From Solanum dulcamara (Eukaryota > Streptophyta > Magnoliopsida > Solanales > Solanaceae), in contig NC_077242.1 in the NCBI RefSeq assembly GCF_947179165.1, forward strand, positions 56,662,097-56,726,096: a DNA stretch of 64,000 bases, in the 5' to 3' direction. The first letter of the stretch is position 1, and every line of letters starts with the position of its first letter. Shown here one piece after another: positions 33,015 through 46,312 of the stretch. The notes beneath the pieces are model-generated. The model was given only the letters and a program-made list of their open reading frames with translations, was not told the DNA's origin and did no database searches. The position numbers and the translations under genes were made by a program.

Positions 33015-35897
33015 TTATGGTGCAGGTTTCTGAATGAGGAAGGCCATGCACTGCGCCTGTTTAACATTGTCAAATGCCAAGCAGCGAATAAAAGCATTTG
33101 GGTAAGCTTTCTTGCATTCTTGGATTTCATTGAGAACCTGGGAAGAGTCATTGCAGCCAAACATGGGCAACTTCCAGAGTGTCCAGTACCTCCCATCATA
33201 GTATCCTGGCATGCTGCTATTTTCCCTATGTACATATCCCACCTATCGCATACACAAAGCAAAACATTAGTAAGTCATTATATAAACTATTAGTTTTTAG
33301 TTTTTATATACTGATGGTGTAAATTCACGCTATCAGTTGACCTAAAAGGTTACATGGAAGTAGGAGTAGTGCAACAATCCATTATTATAATGAGAGAATA
33401 TAATCTCAAAAATACATATGAAAAATCCTTAAGCAGATGGTAGATAATTCAATCGGATTTCTGACATAATTGGCGTGTGAACCCAAACGAGCATCAGACA
33501 CTTATAGGTTAGGTCCCACGTTCTTTGTTGAAGAGCCCGTATAATGTATACCCCATTTTGGGATCACCACTTATAAATTTACAAATATATCACATGGGAT
33601 AACTTTAGGCATGCCATACCTAAAGTTAGGCTTGACAATTTCATGGCCGAAGTTCAGACACATGTCTGATTATATTATTGTGCCTGAACTTCAGGCCAAT
33701 ACACTTGAAGTCGAACCATTTAAAACTAAACTTTTATCATATGTAGTTTTATTCAACAATTTTTGTTTGAGCTTCAACCTTTTTTTGCAATTTTTATACG
33801 AAGCCCAACTTCAAACACCACATGTCTGAAGTTGTTCCGAAGTGAATAGACAAACAAATTATTTTAGAAAGTTATGCGTGTTAACTATCGGTGTCCAAAT
33901 AAGGTACTTCATGAAATTTTTATTCCAATCATCATGGCTAGCCAAAGAACTTCCATGTTCAGAAGATGGAAGTTGCGGAAATGAAGATGCTGAGATGGAT
34001 GTGTGGACAAATTAAAAGTGATAGGATCGTGAATGAGGATATCTGGAACAAGCTAGAAGTGGCTTCACTATAAGCCCACCGATCCTCAATCGCTATAACT
34101 ATACCTTCACCACCACCAAAATACTACTGCAAACAATTTATGAATAATATTTTGTACCTCGGTTAGCATTAGGAGATTGATGTGGAGCTCTAGCATATAC
34201 TATCAGTTGTTTGTGAAGGATAGGTGAAACCCATCCATATTTATACTTGGTTAAAGTGCTCTAATTAGATATTCAATATTTTTTTATATGACTGATTGGT
34301 GCAAATAATTCTCTGAAAGGTTTTCTTATATTCATGTAAATGATGATACCTGGTCAAATTCAAGGCAAGGAATCCAACCCTTTTTGATCATGTAATCAAC
34401 CTCCTTTGCAATGGACGACTCTGATTGAGGTGGCAGATATGACAGTGTCTCAAACTTCTTATTATCGATCGGATTCCAAGTCTGTTCATTCCATGCACCC
34501 AAAAATAGTTAAAAGAAAATTTTGAATTCTACTTAAAATGTAATTTAGTACCTACATAACGTGATCCCACACAATAATAACATATCTAGTGTAGTGGGAT
34601 TTGGAGAGGGTAGTTTGTATATAGCTTTACCCCTACCTTATGCCTTATGAAGGTAAATGCAGTACTATTTGCGATAAGACTCTCGGCTTAGATAAAGCAT
34701 AATCAACAAGACAAGTGAGTAATACAAATACTCTCTGCTTAGGTAAAGCATAATCAACAAGACAAGTGATAAAACAAATACAACAACAAAGAAGTCATTC
34801 TTAAATAAAGCAGAATCAACAAGACAAGTGAGACAATCTTTTTTTTTTTTTTTTGTCGTTGTTTAATCGCTGAGTAAAACAAAAAGGAACCTTGTGGGGT
34901 TAATTGAGCAGTGATATCAGAAAAGTGAACAAAAAGGATGTTATAGCTCGAGAATGATAGATTGATTTAATCGTGTACTCTTAAGTAACTTAAATGTAAT
35001 GGCAGGTAAACTTTAGTTATAAAAATACCTTTTTTTAAAAAAAATAAAAAAATAAATTAAAAAGTGATTATTTTTAAGAGCAGAGGTGTTTGATTATTAT
35101 TTTTTTGATTATTTTAAAGAGTTGAGGTGTTTGATTAATTTTTTAGGAAAAAATAAGTTTTTGAGTAATAATAGAAACTATTTTTGTTCAGCAAAAGAAG
35201 AAACTATTTTTTAAAAGCTGAAAAAACTTTTTTTTTTGTTGCTAAAAACATACTTTTAGAACTTTGAACAAACACAAATTGGTGTTATAATATTGGAAAA
35301 GTGTTCTTCAAGTTAATTAGCCAAATACAAATTGCTACTCTCTGAACCGTACTTTTTCAAAAAACACATGAGAAAAATTAGTTTTCAAAATAAGTAAATT
35401 TTAAAAGCTTAACCAAAGAAACTATAATCATTTTGTTAATCAAGAATAAATGGTACTCCAAGTAACTTATAATACCAAATTTATTTGAATCCAATACTTT
35501 GATGTGTAACATTACTAAAATCATAATCATAATAAATCATAAATGTGAACTCACAACTTTAAAGATCCAATAATATCAATGCTAAAAATGATTAGATCTG
35601 ATAAAATTTAAATCTTGAATTTGTTGGTTGCTACATGCAACTTGCTATAACATGTTAGAGTGCACCGATGGTATAACACATTTTAAAACTAAAAGGAAGT
35701 CGAATTCACAAACTCCCAGTGAAGATCAAAGTTGAAGAACCAAAATAATTTACCTTCATGCAGTAAATTTTAGAGCGATTGGAGAGAGTGTTTTTGGGAC
35801 TCCAAGTGATTGTATCCTTAGCTGCAGAAAAAAGGTTTGATTTTAAAGCAAGATAAGTTGATCCAGTAGTTGGAGCTACAAAACTTGAGACAGACAT
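33015..35897 (-). CDS. rbcS: Ribulose bisphosphate carboxylase small subunit precursor, divergent (T-like) type, copy 2
   Basis: Second copy of the gene at 21579-24461, with exons 35897-35754, 34481-34350 and 33242-33015 on the minus strand. I see no base change in the exons, introns or about 500 bases of upstream DNA, so the predicted 167-residue precursor is the same, with intact transit peptide, splice sites and catalytic-partner surface motifs (GYYDGRYW). Because the whole promoter region was copied, both copies should be expressible. The first difference from copy 1 lies about 620 bases upstream of the start codon, in a T/A run. If the assembly is right, this is a very young in-tandem paralogue pair. 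If not, it is one gene counted twice. Other rbcS genes in Solanaceae are known to occur in tandem clusters. Confidence 0.92.
33936..34086 (+). pseudogene. RTE LINE 3' fragment inside rbcS copy 2 intron 2
   Basis: Duplicate of the fragment at 22500-22650 with the same MLRWMCGQ block. Confidence 0.8.
34569..34836. repeat. SINE fragment and short tandem repeat, rbcS copy 2 intron 1
   Basis: Duplicate of 23133-23400: the degenerate minus-strand SINE end followed by three units with AATCAACAAGACAAGTGA. Confidence 0.65.
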
Positions 35898-36366
35898 GTT
35901 TGCTCTTTCACTATATAAAAATGAGTTTATGTGGAAGATGTGATGCTTTTATGTATAAGAGTTGGTATTGTTGAAGTGGTTACATAAGAGGACAAACGAG
36001 AGTGAGGTACTAGAGTTGGGTGGAAGGACGGTATCTACGAGGATGGGACTTTTGTTAGGCATCATAATGGCATTGGTTTCATCACCATTCTGTTTTATCA
36101 TACACCTCCCTTCATGTTTGTTTTTATAATAATGATCTACCCTGTACTTTGTCATACTACACTCATTTTGATATATTTTCTTTGTATCCAGGAGCACCCA
36201 TTGACTCCCATCTAAGCTATATATATTTATATATAAATATCTCAAAAAAAACGGATATATTGAACCAAAACATTGATGGGTGCGTTGGTTGGGATGATAG
36301 AATAAAGTTGCTTTTGTGGTGGGAGGTGCACGGCGTGATAATAACGTGGATCAAATGTTTTAAAAT
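35898..36366 (-). promoter_or_regulatory. Putative promoter of rbcS copy 2
   Basis: Identical by eye to the region upstream of copy 1, with TATA-like words at 35947-35959 and about 36217-36233. Confidence 0.35.
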
Positions 36367-36567
36367 ATTATTCTCCACTGCATTTTCTTCTTTCTTTTAG
36401 TCTCCTTTTCTTTTTCACTTTCTTTATTTAATTAAAATTTACTTTATAATTTTCTTTACCCAATTTCTTGTGACAAAGAAAGAGTGAAAAAAAATCATTG
36501 TCCAATCACTCTTTTTTTTAAAAAAAAAAACAATTCTTGTCATTGACTAAAAAAATCTAACAAACTA

Positions 36568-36840
36568 AGAGCATGTTTGGATGAACTTATTTTAAACAAC
36601 CTATAAGTTGAAAATTGCTTATAAGTTAAAAAAAAAGTAAGTGCAGCCCAACTTATTTTTTTTTGACTTATAAGTTGTCTTCAACTTATAAGCTGCTTAA
36701 AATAAGTCCATCCAAACAAACCCAATTATTTATTAAGGCTTATTTTAAGCACAAAATGACTTTACGTTGGCCAGCCAAACACTCAAAAAAGCTGAAAACA
36801 GCTTATAAGTAACTTATAAGTCAATCCAAACAGACTCTAA
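36568..36840. mobile_element. Foldback MITE, unit B
   Basis: Copy of 25132-25404. It carries the single clear base substitution between the units, A at 36832 for G at 25397, inside the right terminal repeat. Confidence 0.8.
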
Positions 36841-37011
36841 TTCATTTTATTTTCAAGAAGTGATTTTTTTTTAGTAATGGTAAATATTAGTTTTTTCATT
36901 AACCTTTTAAACTACCGTGTTTAAATAATTGCGTACATATACTACGTGAATCGTGATTTGTAGCTACTCTATCTTATATAAAGGGAAAATACATAAATTC
37001 CCCTCTAAAGT

Positions 37012-38066
37012 TATATCAAAAAGTCAGTTACATACTTAAATTATCATGACGACCTATTACATACCTAAATTATCTAAAAGTGAAATTATTACCCCCTCTA
37101 TAATTGACGTGGCAAAAAAAAGCAGCGCGTCAAATTCTATAAAGTAAAAAAAAATTAAAAAAACAAAATCACCCCACCCACGTCATTTCTTCTTCACACC
37201 CACCTACTCTCTTCTTCTTTACACCCACCTATATTTACTCCTCATTTTGAATCTTGATTTTTTTTCTTTCAAAACCCATTAAGAAGAAGAAGAAGAATTC
37301 TCCCCATTTTGGTGGAGAAGACGATTGGGGTTTGTGAGGGGGGGGGGAGTCGAATGGGTGGTTAATAATTAATTAGAAGTTAATTAGTATAAAATATAGT
37401 TAATAAAATAAAAATTAATTAATAAAGAAAAGAAAAGAAAAGAAAAAAAACTATAAAAAATCGAATGGGTAGTTAATAATTAATTAAGATTTAATTAGTA
37501 TAAAATATAGTTAATAAAAGAAAAGTTAATTAATAAAGAAAAGAAAAGAAAAGAAATATAAAAAATCGGATGAGTGGTTAATAATTGATGGATAGTTAAT
37601 AATTAATTAGGATTTAATTAATATAAAATATAGTTAATAAAAGAAAAGTTAATTAATAAATAAAAAAAGAAAAGAAATATAAAAAATTGAATGGGTGGTT
37701 AGTAATTAATTAGGAGCTAATTATATAAATTATAGTTAATAAACGAAAAAGTTAATTGATAAAGAAAAGAAAAAAAATATAAAAAATCGAATGGATAGCT
37801 AATAATTAATTAGGAGTTAATTAACATAAAATATAGTTAATAAAAGAAAATTTAATTAATAAAGAAAAGAAAAGAAACAAAAATATAAAAAACTATAATT
37901 TTTGATGTGGCGATGATGTGACACCACGTGGTAGCGAGTGTAATACACCACATACTATGAGAGTTGTGTTATGTGTTCAGGTGTGTAATAGTTTCACTTT
38001 TAGGTAGTTTAGGTGTGCAATAGGTCGCCATGATAGTTTAAGCGTGTAACTGACTTTTTGGTATAA
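37012..38066. mobile_element. Inverted-arm element with tandem repeats, unit B
   Basis: Copy of 25577-26630. Its tandem units lie at about 37350-37896, with one extra A in the fourth unit (AAACGAAAAAG). Confidence 0.65.
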
Positions 38067-38821
38067 CTTCATGATAGTTTAAGCGTGCAATAGCACGCAC
38101 ACACATAAATTTCTGGATCCGCCACTATTTCTATCACCTTGCTATTCGGATCAGATTTCACACACCTCAACTAATTCCATCAAAACTAACACAAATGAGA
38201 AGAATCATCTAATGTTTTGTCTCCACTACGATTTGAACCTGAGGCCTCATTGCTGCCAACTAAGGCTGGCAAGGGAACTGGTTTTTTTCCGGTTCAATCC
38301 GGCTCTGGTTCCGACTCCAGTAGAACTGGTAAGGACCTGGTCACTTGTGGTACCAGAACATGCCCTAGAACGAGTCCTAGGTTTTTACGCGGTAGATTGG
38401 GTTTCGATTCGATTCAATGCTAACAGATTTTAATTTTTTTAAAATTGTAACGGCTATATAGCTGTTTTCAGCTTGTGGCCATTTGGAGGAGGGGGGGGGG
38501 GGGCACTAACAGCGAATAACAGCCTCTGCCCTCCCCATAACACCCAGGGGCAGTCCTACGTGTTTGCAAAGCGGGTTTAATTGAACCTACTTCATTCCAA
38601 AATTTACTGTATATGTAAGAAAAAATTATTGCTAAATTGAATATAATGAATAACTTGAATCCATATGGTACAAAGTAGTTGTGGAACAACGGTCCAGGGG
38701 GTTCAAATCCCCGCTGAATGTGCAGGTTCGAATACCCTCCTTGTAGCATTTCATGTTGGTATTTGCTACTTTTAGTTCAGTATTAATTAGTTGGCTTTGC
38801 TGCTTTTAGAAAAACAAAAAA

Positions 38822-39477
38822 ATTACGTAACTATTATGAAACTATATAATAAGAAGAAGGAGAAAGTAGGGGAGAAGAGAGAAGACTTCTTATTTCTCTT
38901 GAGGGATATTTAAGAGTTAATTACAATGAAGGAAATCCCCTTTATTTATAGGGGAAAACTGACTTGGTCCTAACTTGTAGGATTCCTAATTTTTCTCTCA
39001 AGAAATCCACATAATAGACATTCACTATAAAACAAATATGTTTATTACACTCACCCTTGGATGTCTATTTGATAGATTATGTGCCTCGTTAAAACCTTAC
39101 TAGATAAAACACAGTGGGAAAAACTTCTAGTGAAGAAAAAAAAGTACACAATCTAATAATATGCATTTTCGGATGCCTCATTAAAAATCTTACAAGGAAA
39201 CCCCAATGGGAAAAAATCTTGAGAGAAAAAAAGAGTACATCGCGTATTAACTCCCCCTAATGAGAACATCAATTCAAAATTTTGAATCTTCGCATTCCAA
39301 GCTTGTACATCATCTTCTCAAAATTTGTAGTTGGTAGAGACTTGGTGAATAAATCAGCCATAGTATTACTTGAGCAAATTTGTTGCACGTTGATATCATC
39401 GTTCTTGGGAGCTCATGTGTGTAGAAAAGCTTTGGCGATAAGTGCTTCATTCTATCTCTTTTTATGAATCATCCCTT
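38822..39477 (-). mobile_element. Ty1/copia 3' end: RNase H tail plus LTR, unit B
   Basis: Copy of 27385-28040, offset 11437, with the same MADLFTKSLPTTNFEK block on the minus strand. Confidence 0.82.
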
Positions 39478-40477
39478 CTGGATCAAGGAATTCTGCAAGT
39501 TCCTCACTTCAATTTCTTTAAGCAAATAATCTATTGCCTTTTGAAGACTTTTCAAGAATTTTAATTCAAGTCATCAACTTACATAACAATACGAAAGATT
39601 TTTGATTGATTTAATCCATATGAGGATTATAAACAAGTTTTCAAGAACTTGGATATGCTTCATGCATTTTGAATCCTTCAAATATTTTCATATCAATTTT
39701 GTTAAGTGACAACATTCATCTTCTAGAGTCTAGATTGCAAGTCAAATAAGCTTTACGCTTATCAAGATGCATTATTCCACTTTTTTCACTTGATAAACAA
39801 TTCTATGTCAGCATGCTTTAATTGATCATAGAATTCAGATCCTCTTAATCTTTTACAATATTGTGCGCTATTGTATCAAAGTATCATCGGCATATATCAT
39901 TTTGTATCCGTTCACAATACAACATAACTTATTGAGTAATCACTTCATTATTTTTAGATACCTACCCCTCTTATGAGGTTTCATAAAATGTTATGTCTTA
40001 GGCTCTTCAAGAGCACATTACCTCATCATTATGATCATTTTAATCATGCTCCTCTCCTTTTTCAAGGATTATTTTATTTAGAACCAATTGATCTATCATG
40101 CTTCATGCACGTCATAGACTCTGTCCTTCAGGAACATTCAATAGAAGCATTTTCAACTCCTGGTTGCTTGTTATCTCAATTTTGTGCTTTTGAACAAATA
40201 GCACACAAATTTCAATATTGCTAAATTACTCAGTTAAAATCTCGTTGAAAGCACTTTAGTAAGATAGAGATGGAATTCTTACCTCTACTAGCGGTGATTG
40301 AATTTTTAAATCAAAAGGTCAAATTGAACTTCACATACCCTTTTCTTATACTACTAATTAGTAATACTTACCTGATATTTAAAGCTAACTGCTTTGCCAC
40401 TTTAATAACCAACCTGGCCAACTTAAGTAGAGGAGAAATTTCCACACGTGCAAAGAATCCACAATAATGCCTGACAA
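39478..40477 (-). other. Probable degenerate copia reverse-transcriptase region, unit B
   Basis: Copy of 28041-29040. Confidence 0.45.
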
Positions 40478-41640
40478 TTATAAACGTACATGGGCTCACG
40501 GAGACGGTACTATAGTAATGCTCTAAATTTAATTGAGAGACCAATGAAAGTTGAGATTGAGTCCTCTGCGTTCTTGAAACGTATACATGGGGATATTTGT
40601 GAATCTATTCACCCACATAGTGGGTTGTTTAGATACTTTATGGTGCTAATCGATGTTTCTTCTAGATGATCTCATGTGTGCCTATTGTCATCTTGCAACT
40701 TGGCATTCGTAAAATTATTGGCAAAAATAATATGATTACAAGCACAATTTTCTGATAATCAGATTAAGTCCATTTGTGTGGATGTGCACTTTATCATGAT
40801 GAGATCATGACTCACATTTAGAAGAGGTAGAATAATTGAGAAGAAATACATCTGAAATTTACTTCTGAAGTAGTAAATATGAAATTTACTCAACAAAATA
40901 GCACATGTTATGGTAAACTTAAAGTTTACTAGTGCAGATAATTGACATGAACTATTTGGCCATCCGAAAGATGTGCATATTGAATATTAGATATATATTG
41001 ATGAACTGAAAGATTCTTCAAGAATTTTTTATGTCGCTTGTTCTCATGATAAGTTGATTGGATCAACTAATATTGGGATTAAATTCCTAAATTCTGAAAG
41101 TATAAGAGGTGGATGAGAGCCCCTTCACCTTTCATGTGATATGTTAAAAGATGCATCAATAAGTTAAACACATGTGCGTTTATTGTCAACCTGCAGTTTG
41201 ACATTTGCAAAATTATTTGTGCAAAATAATTGAGTAAGATCAAAACTTTCAGAATATGTAATCAAGATAATTTATCTTGATAATATTGATAATTATCCAA
41301 GCTGCTGTGACATTGAATGCCTCAAAATAAATAGTCAGTCATTGTTTATGAGAACCAAAATTCATAGTCTGGAATATGATAAATTGCATACAAAAGTATG
41401 CATCAGACTAATAAATAATGATCAATTTCCCGCTCAATTGATTTATGGTCAAGAATCGTGTAATTTTTATCTAATAATTTTGATGTGCGGTATATGATTA
41501 ATGAATATACCATGATGCACTAAGATGAATTCTCCAAAGTAGAGTGGGATATATATTAGTTTGCCTAACATAAGGGGGAAATAATAAGCAATCAAGAGTT
41601 GAAAATGCTTCTATTGAATGTCCTTAAAGGATAAAGTCTA
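40478..41640 (+). pseudogene. Ty1/copia integrase remnant, unit B plus single-copy continuation
   Basis: Up to 41543 this copies 29041-30106. From 41544 it continues without a break into GTGGGATATATATTAGTTTG, the expected next integrase block (GIY-type motif). This is therefore the original, uncut end of the remnant, and the joint at 30106 was made by the duplication. Several stops; not functional. Confidence 0.75.
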
Positions 41641-42540
41641 CGACATGCATAAAGCATATTCTAAATATGTTTATAACACTAACCATATTTAATATGCTAG
41701 CTCATAAATTTACTATATTCATATTTTCTTTTATTTTTTTCTATTTCACCTTGTATATTTTGTTTATTAATTACTCAAATTCAATAAATTTTCATAATCT
41801 TGTTACTTCAACAAATATTTTTTAATTGAATTTTGGTACTCTCTTTCATAGAGTTTTTCTAAAATATATAATAATTTTCGTTGAAATTATATATAATTTG
41901 TTAGATTACTTTGATTTAGTTAAAATAATTGTAAATAGGTTCTTTGTAAACTTTTAATTTTTTTCTCTACTTTATTAAATAAAAAAAGTGTTGAGTTGTA
42001 AAAAAAAAAGAAGCAAAGAGGTTACATTATTAACAAAAAATAAACAAATAAAAAAGCAATAGGCAAATTGTTCGTTGTGCTCAACGATGGTTACACTATT
42101 GACTATTACTATCTATCTCTATTCTTTAATTGGATCCATTTATGTAAAATGTTGGGTCCTCCACTGACACCTCCTACCCTCTTAATCTCCTTACACTATA
42201 AATATATATCATTTTCTTCCATTTTTCTCACAAATTCACAAACAATTTTATTAGTCTTTTAAAAATTCTCTCAATTCTCAATCTCTCTCATCAGTAATAA
42301 ATTTATTTTGTCCTATTGGTTAATTGAAGTTCAGAGATTTTTTAAAAGTAATTTGCAAACTTCAATTGTTATCTCTCAATTTCGGCTTTTGGTTATACGT
42401 CTGCTTTTATATAGACGGTCGATATATTTGTTCCAACTTTAATCACTTTATTTATTTATTTATTAAGTTACTATATTTTTTTGTTATATTTATCTTGCTT
42501 GTTTATTTTATATTTCAATTATTTTAAACTTTAGATATAT
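41641..42540. other. AT-rich DNA left of the hAT pseudogene
   Basis: No gene recognised. It probably includes the 5' noncoding end of the hAT element, but I could not find its terminal repeat. An ACTATAAATATATATC TATA-like word lies near 42196. Confidence 0.4.
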
Positions 42541-42965
42541 GGATTCGCAAAGAAATAGTGATAAAAAAATCAATGTCCGCAAAAAAAGGTTCTACTAGTA
42601 AAGGTGGGGGTGGAAGTAGTTCTAGACAATTGCCACCTAGATTTAGAATTAATACCGATGATTTTACTCATGTTGATAAAAAATTTTATGTGACGTCCAA
42701 ATGTTATAGAATTCAATTACGAAAATGAAATAGACCATGAGACATTAAATAGACGTTTTGCTAATTTTGAGAAAGAGTTAGAGGAGAAAGTACAAATACA
42801 AGACCAAGAACAAGATGACACCCTTGCTAGTCCAGCTATGGATTTACCGCAACAAAATGATATCCTCCCTTTACCTACGTTTTCTAAGATCGCAAAGGCC
42901 AAACATCCTAAAGGATCTTTCGTTTGAAAATTTTTAGTACGAAATAAGGAAAAAAACTACTGCCC
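42541..42965 (+). pseudogene. hAT transposase N-terminal part with half a BED finger
   Basis: Frames near 42570 give MSAKKGSTSKGGGGSSS, then RINTDDFTHVDKKF. After a frameshift near 42700 they give YENEIDHETLNRRFANFEKE and PKGSFVKFLVRNKEKNYCP-like sequence (a stop interrupts after SFV). The last block is the start of a BED zinc finger. It is cut at the Cys-Pro by an LTR retrotransposon at 42966 and resumes at 55993. Confidence 0.78.
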
Positions 42966-44946
42966 TGTAAGACCCGAACCGTCATTAAATAGGAAACAAA
43001 AGAACCGTAAGGAAAATGTGTCAATTAGGGCCCACGATCCCGCTATATCTGGATAGTCCCTCCACAGCGATACTACTCCAACGGGACTCCTGCTGCCAGA
43101 ACGGGAGGTCGTGCGATAGAGCTTAAGTCATAATTTTCTTATATTCCCACTCCTCCCAAAGTGTAATTTATGGGTGAGGGTTATTGCAAAAACCTTTAAA
43201 AAGGCTGCTCAAACTTGGGAAGGAGGGAGGAATGAATCTCAGCCTCGGAGGATTTCCAATTGGCAGATTTCAAGCTTATCTTACCCTTCAGACATGTGAA
43301 ATCAAGGATTGGAGATAGTTACCTCTCTACGACTGCTTGGCGCCCAGGTAGCTAGGCTTCTCTTATCTGAGTAGTTAAATTTATACTTGTTGCTTAGTAT
43401 AAAGGGAGTTAATTAGAGGTTTCATAATTAGGCTCTGGGTCATAGGTCACAGGCAGAAATACGGGTGTTTTAAGTGGTCAAACTTGATGTAACCTGGATA
43501 AGAAAGTTATATAATAATTTTGGGGAAATTGTAGTGGTATTCTCATATTTAGACTTGTGTGTTTGTGTCTACCATAATTGTACATATATTAGTAGGAAAA
43601 ATGAGAAGGATTGTGATACACCCTATGGGTTAGCAACTTATCTTAATTGAGTGCAAGAGCCCGAGTAATTGTATATATATTGATTATATTTGCTTCTTGT
43701 AACTGTAAATGTGGATTGTTGTGATTGCGATGATCGGATGTCATATTTCGATACGTTCTTAGACCGAGTGTCACATTTCGATACATTACTAGATCGGGTG
43801 TCATATTTCGATACGTTCTTAGAATGGGTGTCACGTTCCGACACATATATGGTTGAGTCTGGTCACATGAGAGGGCCAAGTGTGTGTGGATGGTCCCATG
43901 AGAGAACCCAATAATATCTATCATTTTATGTGAATAGTGAGTGTAACTGTTAATGGACTAAAGGGTAAGACTCTTATCAAAGAACCTCGTTGATTCTATA
44001 GTTGTTATTAGTTATGGATTGAGAGTCAGCATAGGCGCATTCGTGGGTAAGACTGCAGGGACTTGTGAGGGCAAGTTGTGATATGTGTGATATTCTATAC
44101 CTTCTGGCTTAATAGTGGAGGTTGCTTGTTGATAGATAGTGGATTTCATTAGAATTCAATCAGGTGTTACTGGTTGTCGTACTTATTATGCAAGAGACAG
44201 AGTTAGTTAAGAGGTATGGTTATGAGATAACTAGGTCATGTCTGGTATGGTAAACGGGTTAAGGCTAGTGGTAGTTCTGTTGCCCCTGAGTGGGTAAGGT
44301 AGCCGACTGGCTTGATGTTAGGGTGTTCCTTGATGACCTTGTGGGCTAGTAACCTACAGGTCTCAACCTCAAAAATCAGAGTTGGTAGTGAACCGTAGTT
44401 AGTAGGTGAGTGAAGCACTAAAAAGGTAAGAGTAAGGAGTGATTTGTAAGTTATTGTGGGTGGGGACATAAACCTTTACTGCTTATGATCTTCTCTTATT
44501 TTCTTATGTATTATGCGGTGGGTATTAGATAGACCGATGATACCTACCAGTATGTATTGTTTGTAGTGATACTACTCTTGCTATGCCACTTGGCATAGTT
44601 TGGTTGCAGGGTTAGTGGAGTTTCTTAAGTGAAAGTGAAGATGATTCTCCAGTAGCTTCTACTCCTCCTCCATCGTGGTTGGAGTTGTATCATTTATTTT
44701 ATTTTATGTCCTATCTTTGTAGAGCTCTTGTACCCGTTTATACTAGTATCCTTGAGGGGGAGGTGTCAGAATGTTTCTTGTAATAAACCTTGAGTTTTAA
44801 ATTAATATTGGTGTTTTATATCCTTTTAGGCTCATAATTGTATTTTCTTTTACTTCCGCATTGTTAATTCTATTTAAGAGGTAAGGGTTCTCCTACTCAG
44901 ATATTAGAGTAGGTGTCCAAATGGTCCAGTAGATTGGGTCATGACA
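42966..44946 (+). repeat. 5' LTR of the 13-kb element (1981 bp)
   Basis: Bounded by TGTAAGACCC and ATGACA. It contains four 30-bp units at 43731-43855, a GCTATGCCACTTGGCATAG dyad near 44580, and ends just before the primer binding site. Confidence 0.85.
43731..43855 (+). repeat. 30-bp tandem repeat in the 5' LTR
   Basis: Four units begin TCATATTTCGATACGTTC or a variant at 43741, 43771, 43801 and 43831. Several units contain a dyad of the form TGTCnnnTTCnGACA. Related arrays occur at 51975-52085 in the 3' LTR and at 53682-53815 in the nested solo LTR. Confidence 0.85.
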
Positions 44947-44949
44947 AGT

Positions 44950-44961
44950 TGGTATCAGAGC
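44950..44961 (+). promoter_or_regulatory. Primer binding site for initiator tRNA-Met
   Basis: TGGTATCAGAGC starts three bases after the LTR end. It is complementary to the 3' end of plant initiator methionine tRNA, the usual primer of plant LTR retrotransposons. Confidence 0.93.
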
Positions 44962-45329
44962 TCAGATTATCGATCTCCCAGTACAAGAGCAAGTGTGGAA
45001 TAGACTCCTGCGGATTGGTGTGTTGATCTCCACATCTAATCGATAGAAAGCTATAAAACATTCTAGGAAGTTGTTCCATTTCTTCTCTCCATTCATGCGG
45101 TTTGTCGCTTGTGGTATGGATGGAGTCCAATTGGTATCTCGACGAAGTAAACTTGGTGCTGTTATCCCAGTCGAAGGGAAACAATCAAAGGAAATTGGAT
45201 CCGAGAAGGTTCCAATTGGTATCTAGCCTTACCGGCTGAGTAAATGTATAGATGGTCAACTAATTGCCATCCATGAAGTGGATTAAGTTAAGAAATTGAT
45301 TGGCTTTTGTGGCGTGGTTTCGAATTGGT

Positions 45330-45470
45330 GGCAATGCATGTAGTACTTGCCTAAATTATATGGTGTGATTAAATGCATGTACTATTTGCCTTGAATTATA
45401 TGGTGTGATTAAATGCATGTAGTACTTGCCTGGATTATGTGGTGTGATTAAATGCATAGTGTACCTGCTT
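45330..45470 (+). repeat. About three tandem units of 49 bp
   Basis: The unit AAATGCATGTAGTACTTGCC with ATTATATGGTGTGATT recurs with small changes three times, and a fourth partial unit is diverged. It lies in the 5' leader of the element. Confidence 0.8.
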
Positions 45471-46237
45471 GTGTGATATGACAAGAACCTGTGCCTAGTG
45501 CTTGTTGAATTGCGTAGCAGACTGTGAAGTATACAAGCTGGACTTTTGAAATTATATGGGATATAATTATATGACTTCGGTAGACTGTAGTCAGGAAGGG
45601 GAATCAGGAGCGGTTTATATGCAATGTTCTAATGATGTGAACTCCCGACATGGCAAAATGATAGATTTATTGAGGGAATGTTATTTTACATCCTTATAGA
45701 TTGCCTATCGTGAGTATGGTAGGGGGACAAGAATGATGAATAATCGTAGAGAAACTCTAGGTTCGAGATAGTTAGGATCGGTTGGGAGATCATGAGAAGT
45801 AGGATGAAGTTGTACCTACTAGATTGTGGTTATAAATGAGTTCTTTAAACATAAAATTGTGATGTATTCCTACCCAATAATCATAGGCATCTGTGTGTGT
45901 GATGCGCGTGGTTATGCTAATGTAGTGGGGGAGTGGTTTCCGAATGCGTAGTTTTGGGTTCGATCCGGGAGAGACCACGCTAATGTTCTACTGGAATGAG
46001 TCAATGGGGCTAAGTTTTAACTCTGGGAGTCATAAAGGGATATGGGACAGGAAATACACCAGAAGAAAATTGTCCTGGGATTCTGTCTCGGCAGATCCCT
46101 CCCCAACACAAATATCCTTCCAGAGGGGGATGGAGCGTGATAGAACCCCAGCTAAACATCCCCTGTTTTCCCCTTCTTTTGCCAAGAACTCCGAGGCATA
46201 AATTGACTAACCCTATGGTCAAAATAGTGCCCAATAA

Positions 46238-46243
46238 GATGGA

Positions 46244-46306
<63 letters not shown>
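46238..46306. repeat. (TA)n microsatellite
   Basis: More than 30 TA units, in the interior of the 13-kb element. Confidence 0.95.

Positions 46307-46312
<6 letters not shown>

Larger units (their letters stand above)
30103..41543 (+). repeat. Tandem duplication unit B (about 11.44 kb)
   Basis: This repeats unit A in the same orientation. The first roughly 6.4 kb appear identical. The differences I found all lie in the later part: T11A8 (25076-25094) against T8A11 (36512-36530), G25397 against A36832, and single-base length changes in A- or G-runs (A10/A9 near 25182, A4/A5 near 26311, G14/G13 at 27055, and near 27138 and 27183). The unit ends at 41543 in CAAAGTAGA and single-copy DNA resumes with GTGGGATATATATTAG. 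Confidence 0.97.

Noticed and set aside
38468..38749. 93-residue minus-strand ORF present only in unit B
   Set aside because: It appears because a one-base length change in the G-run shifts frame. No homologous frame in unit A and no domain.
18667..41543. The two 11.4-kb copies as LTRs or transposon ends
   Set aside because: No TG/CA ends, no target duplications, and the units contain a host gene with introns. A segmental tandem duplication explains it.
45330..45470. CRISPR array
   Set aside because: Three diverged 49-bp units without unique spacers, in plant nuclear DNA.
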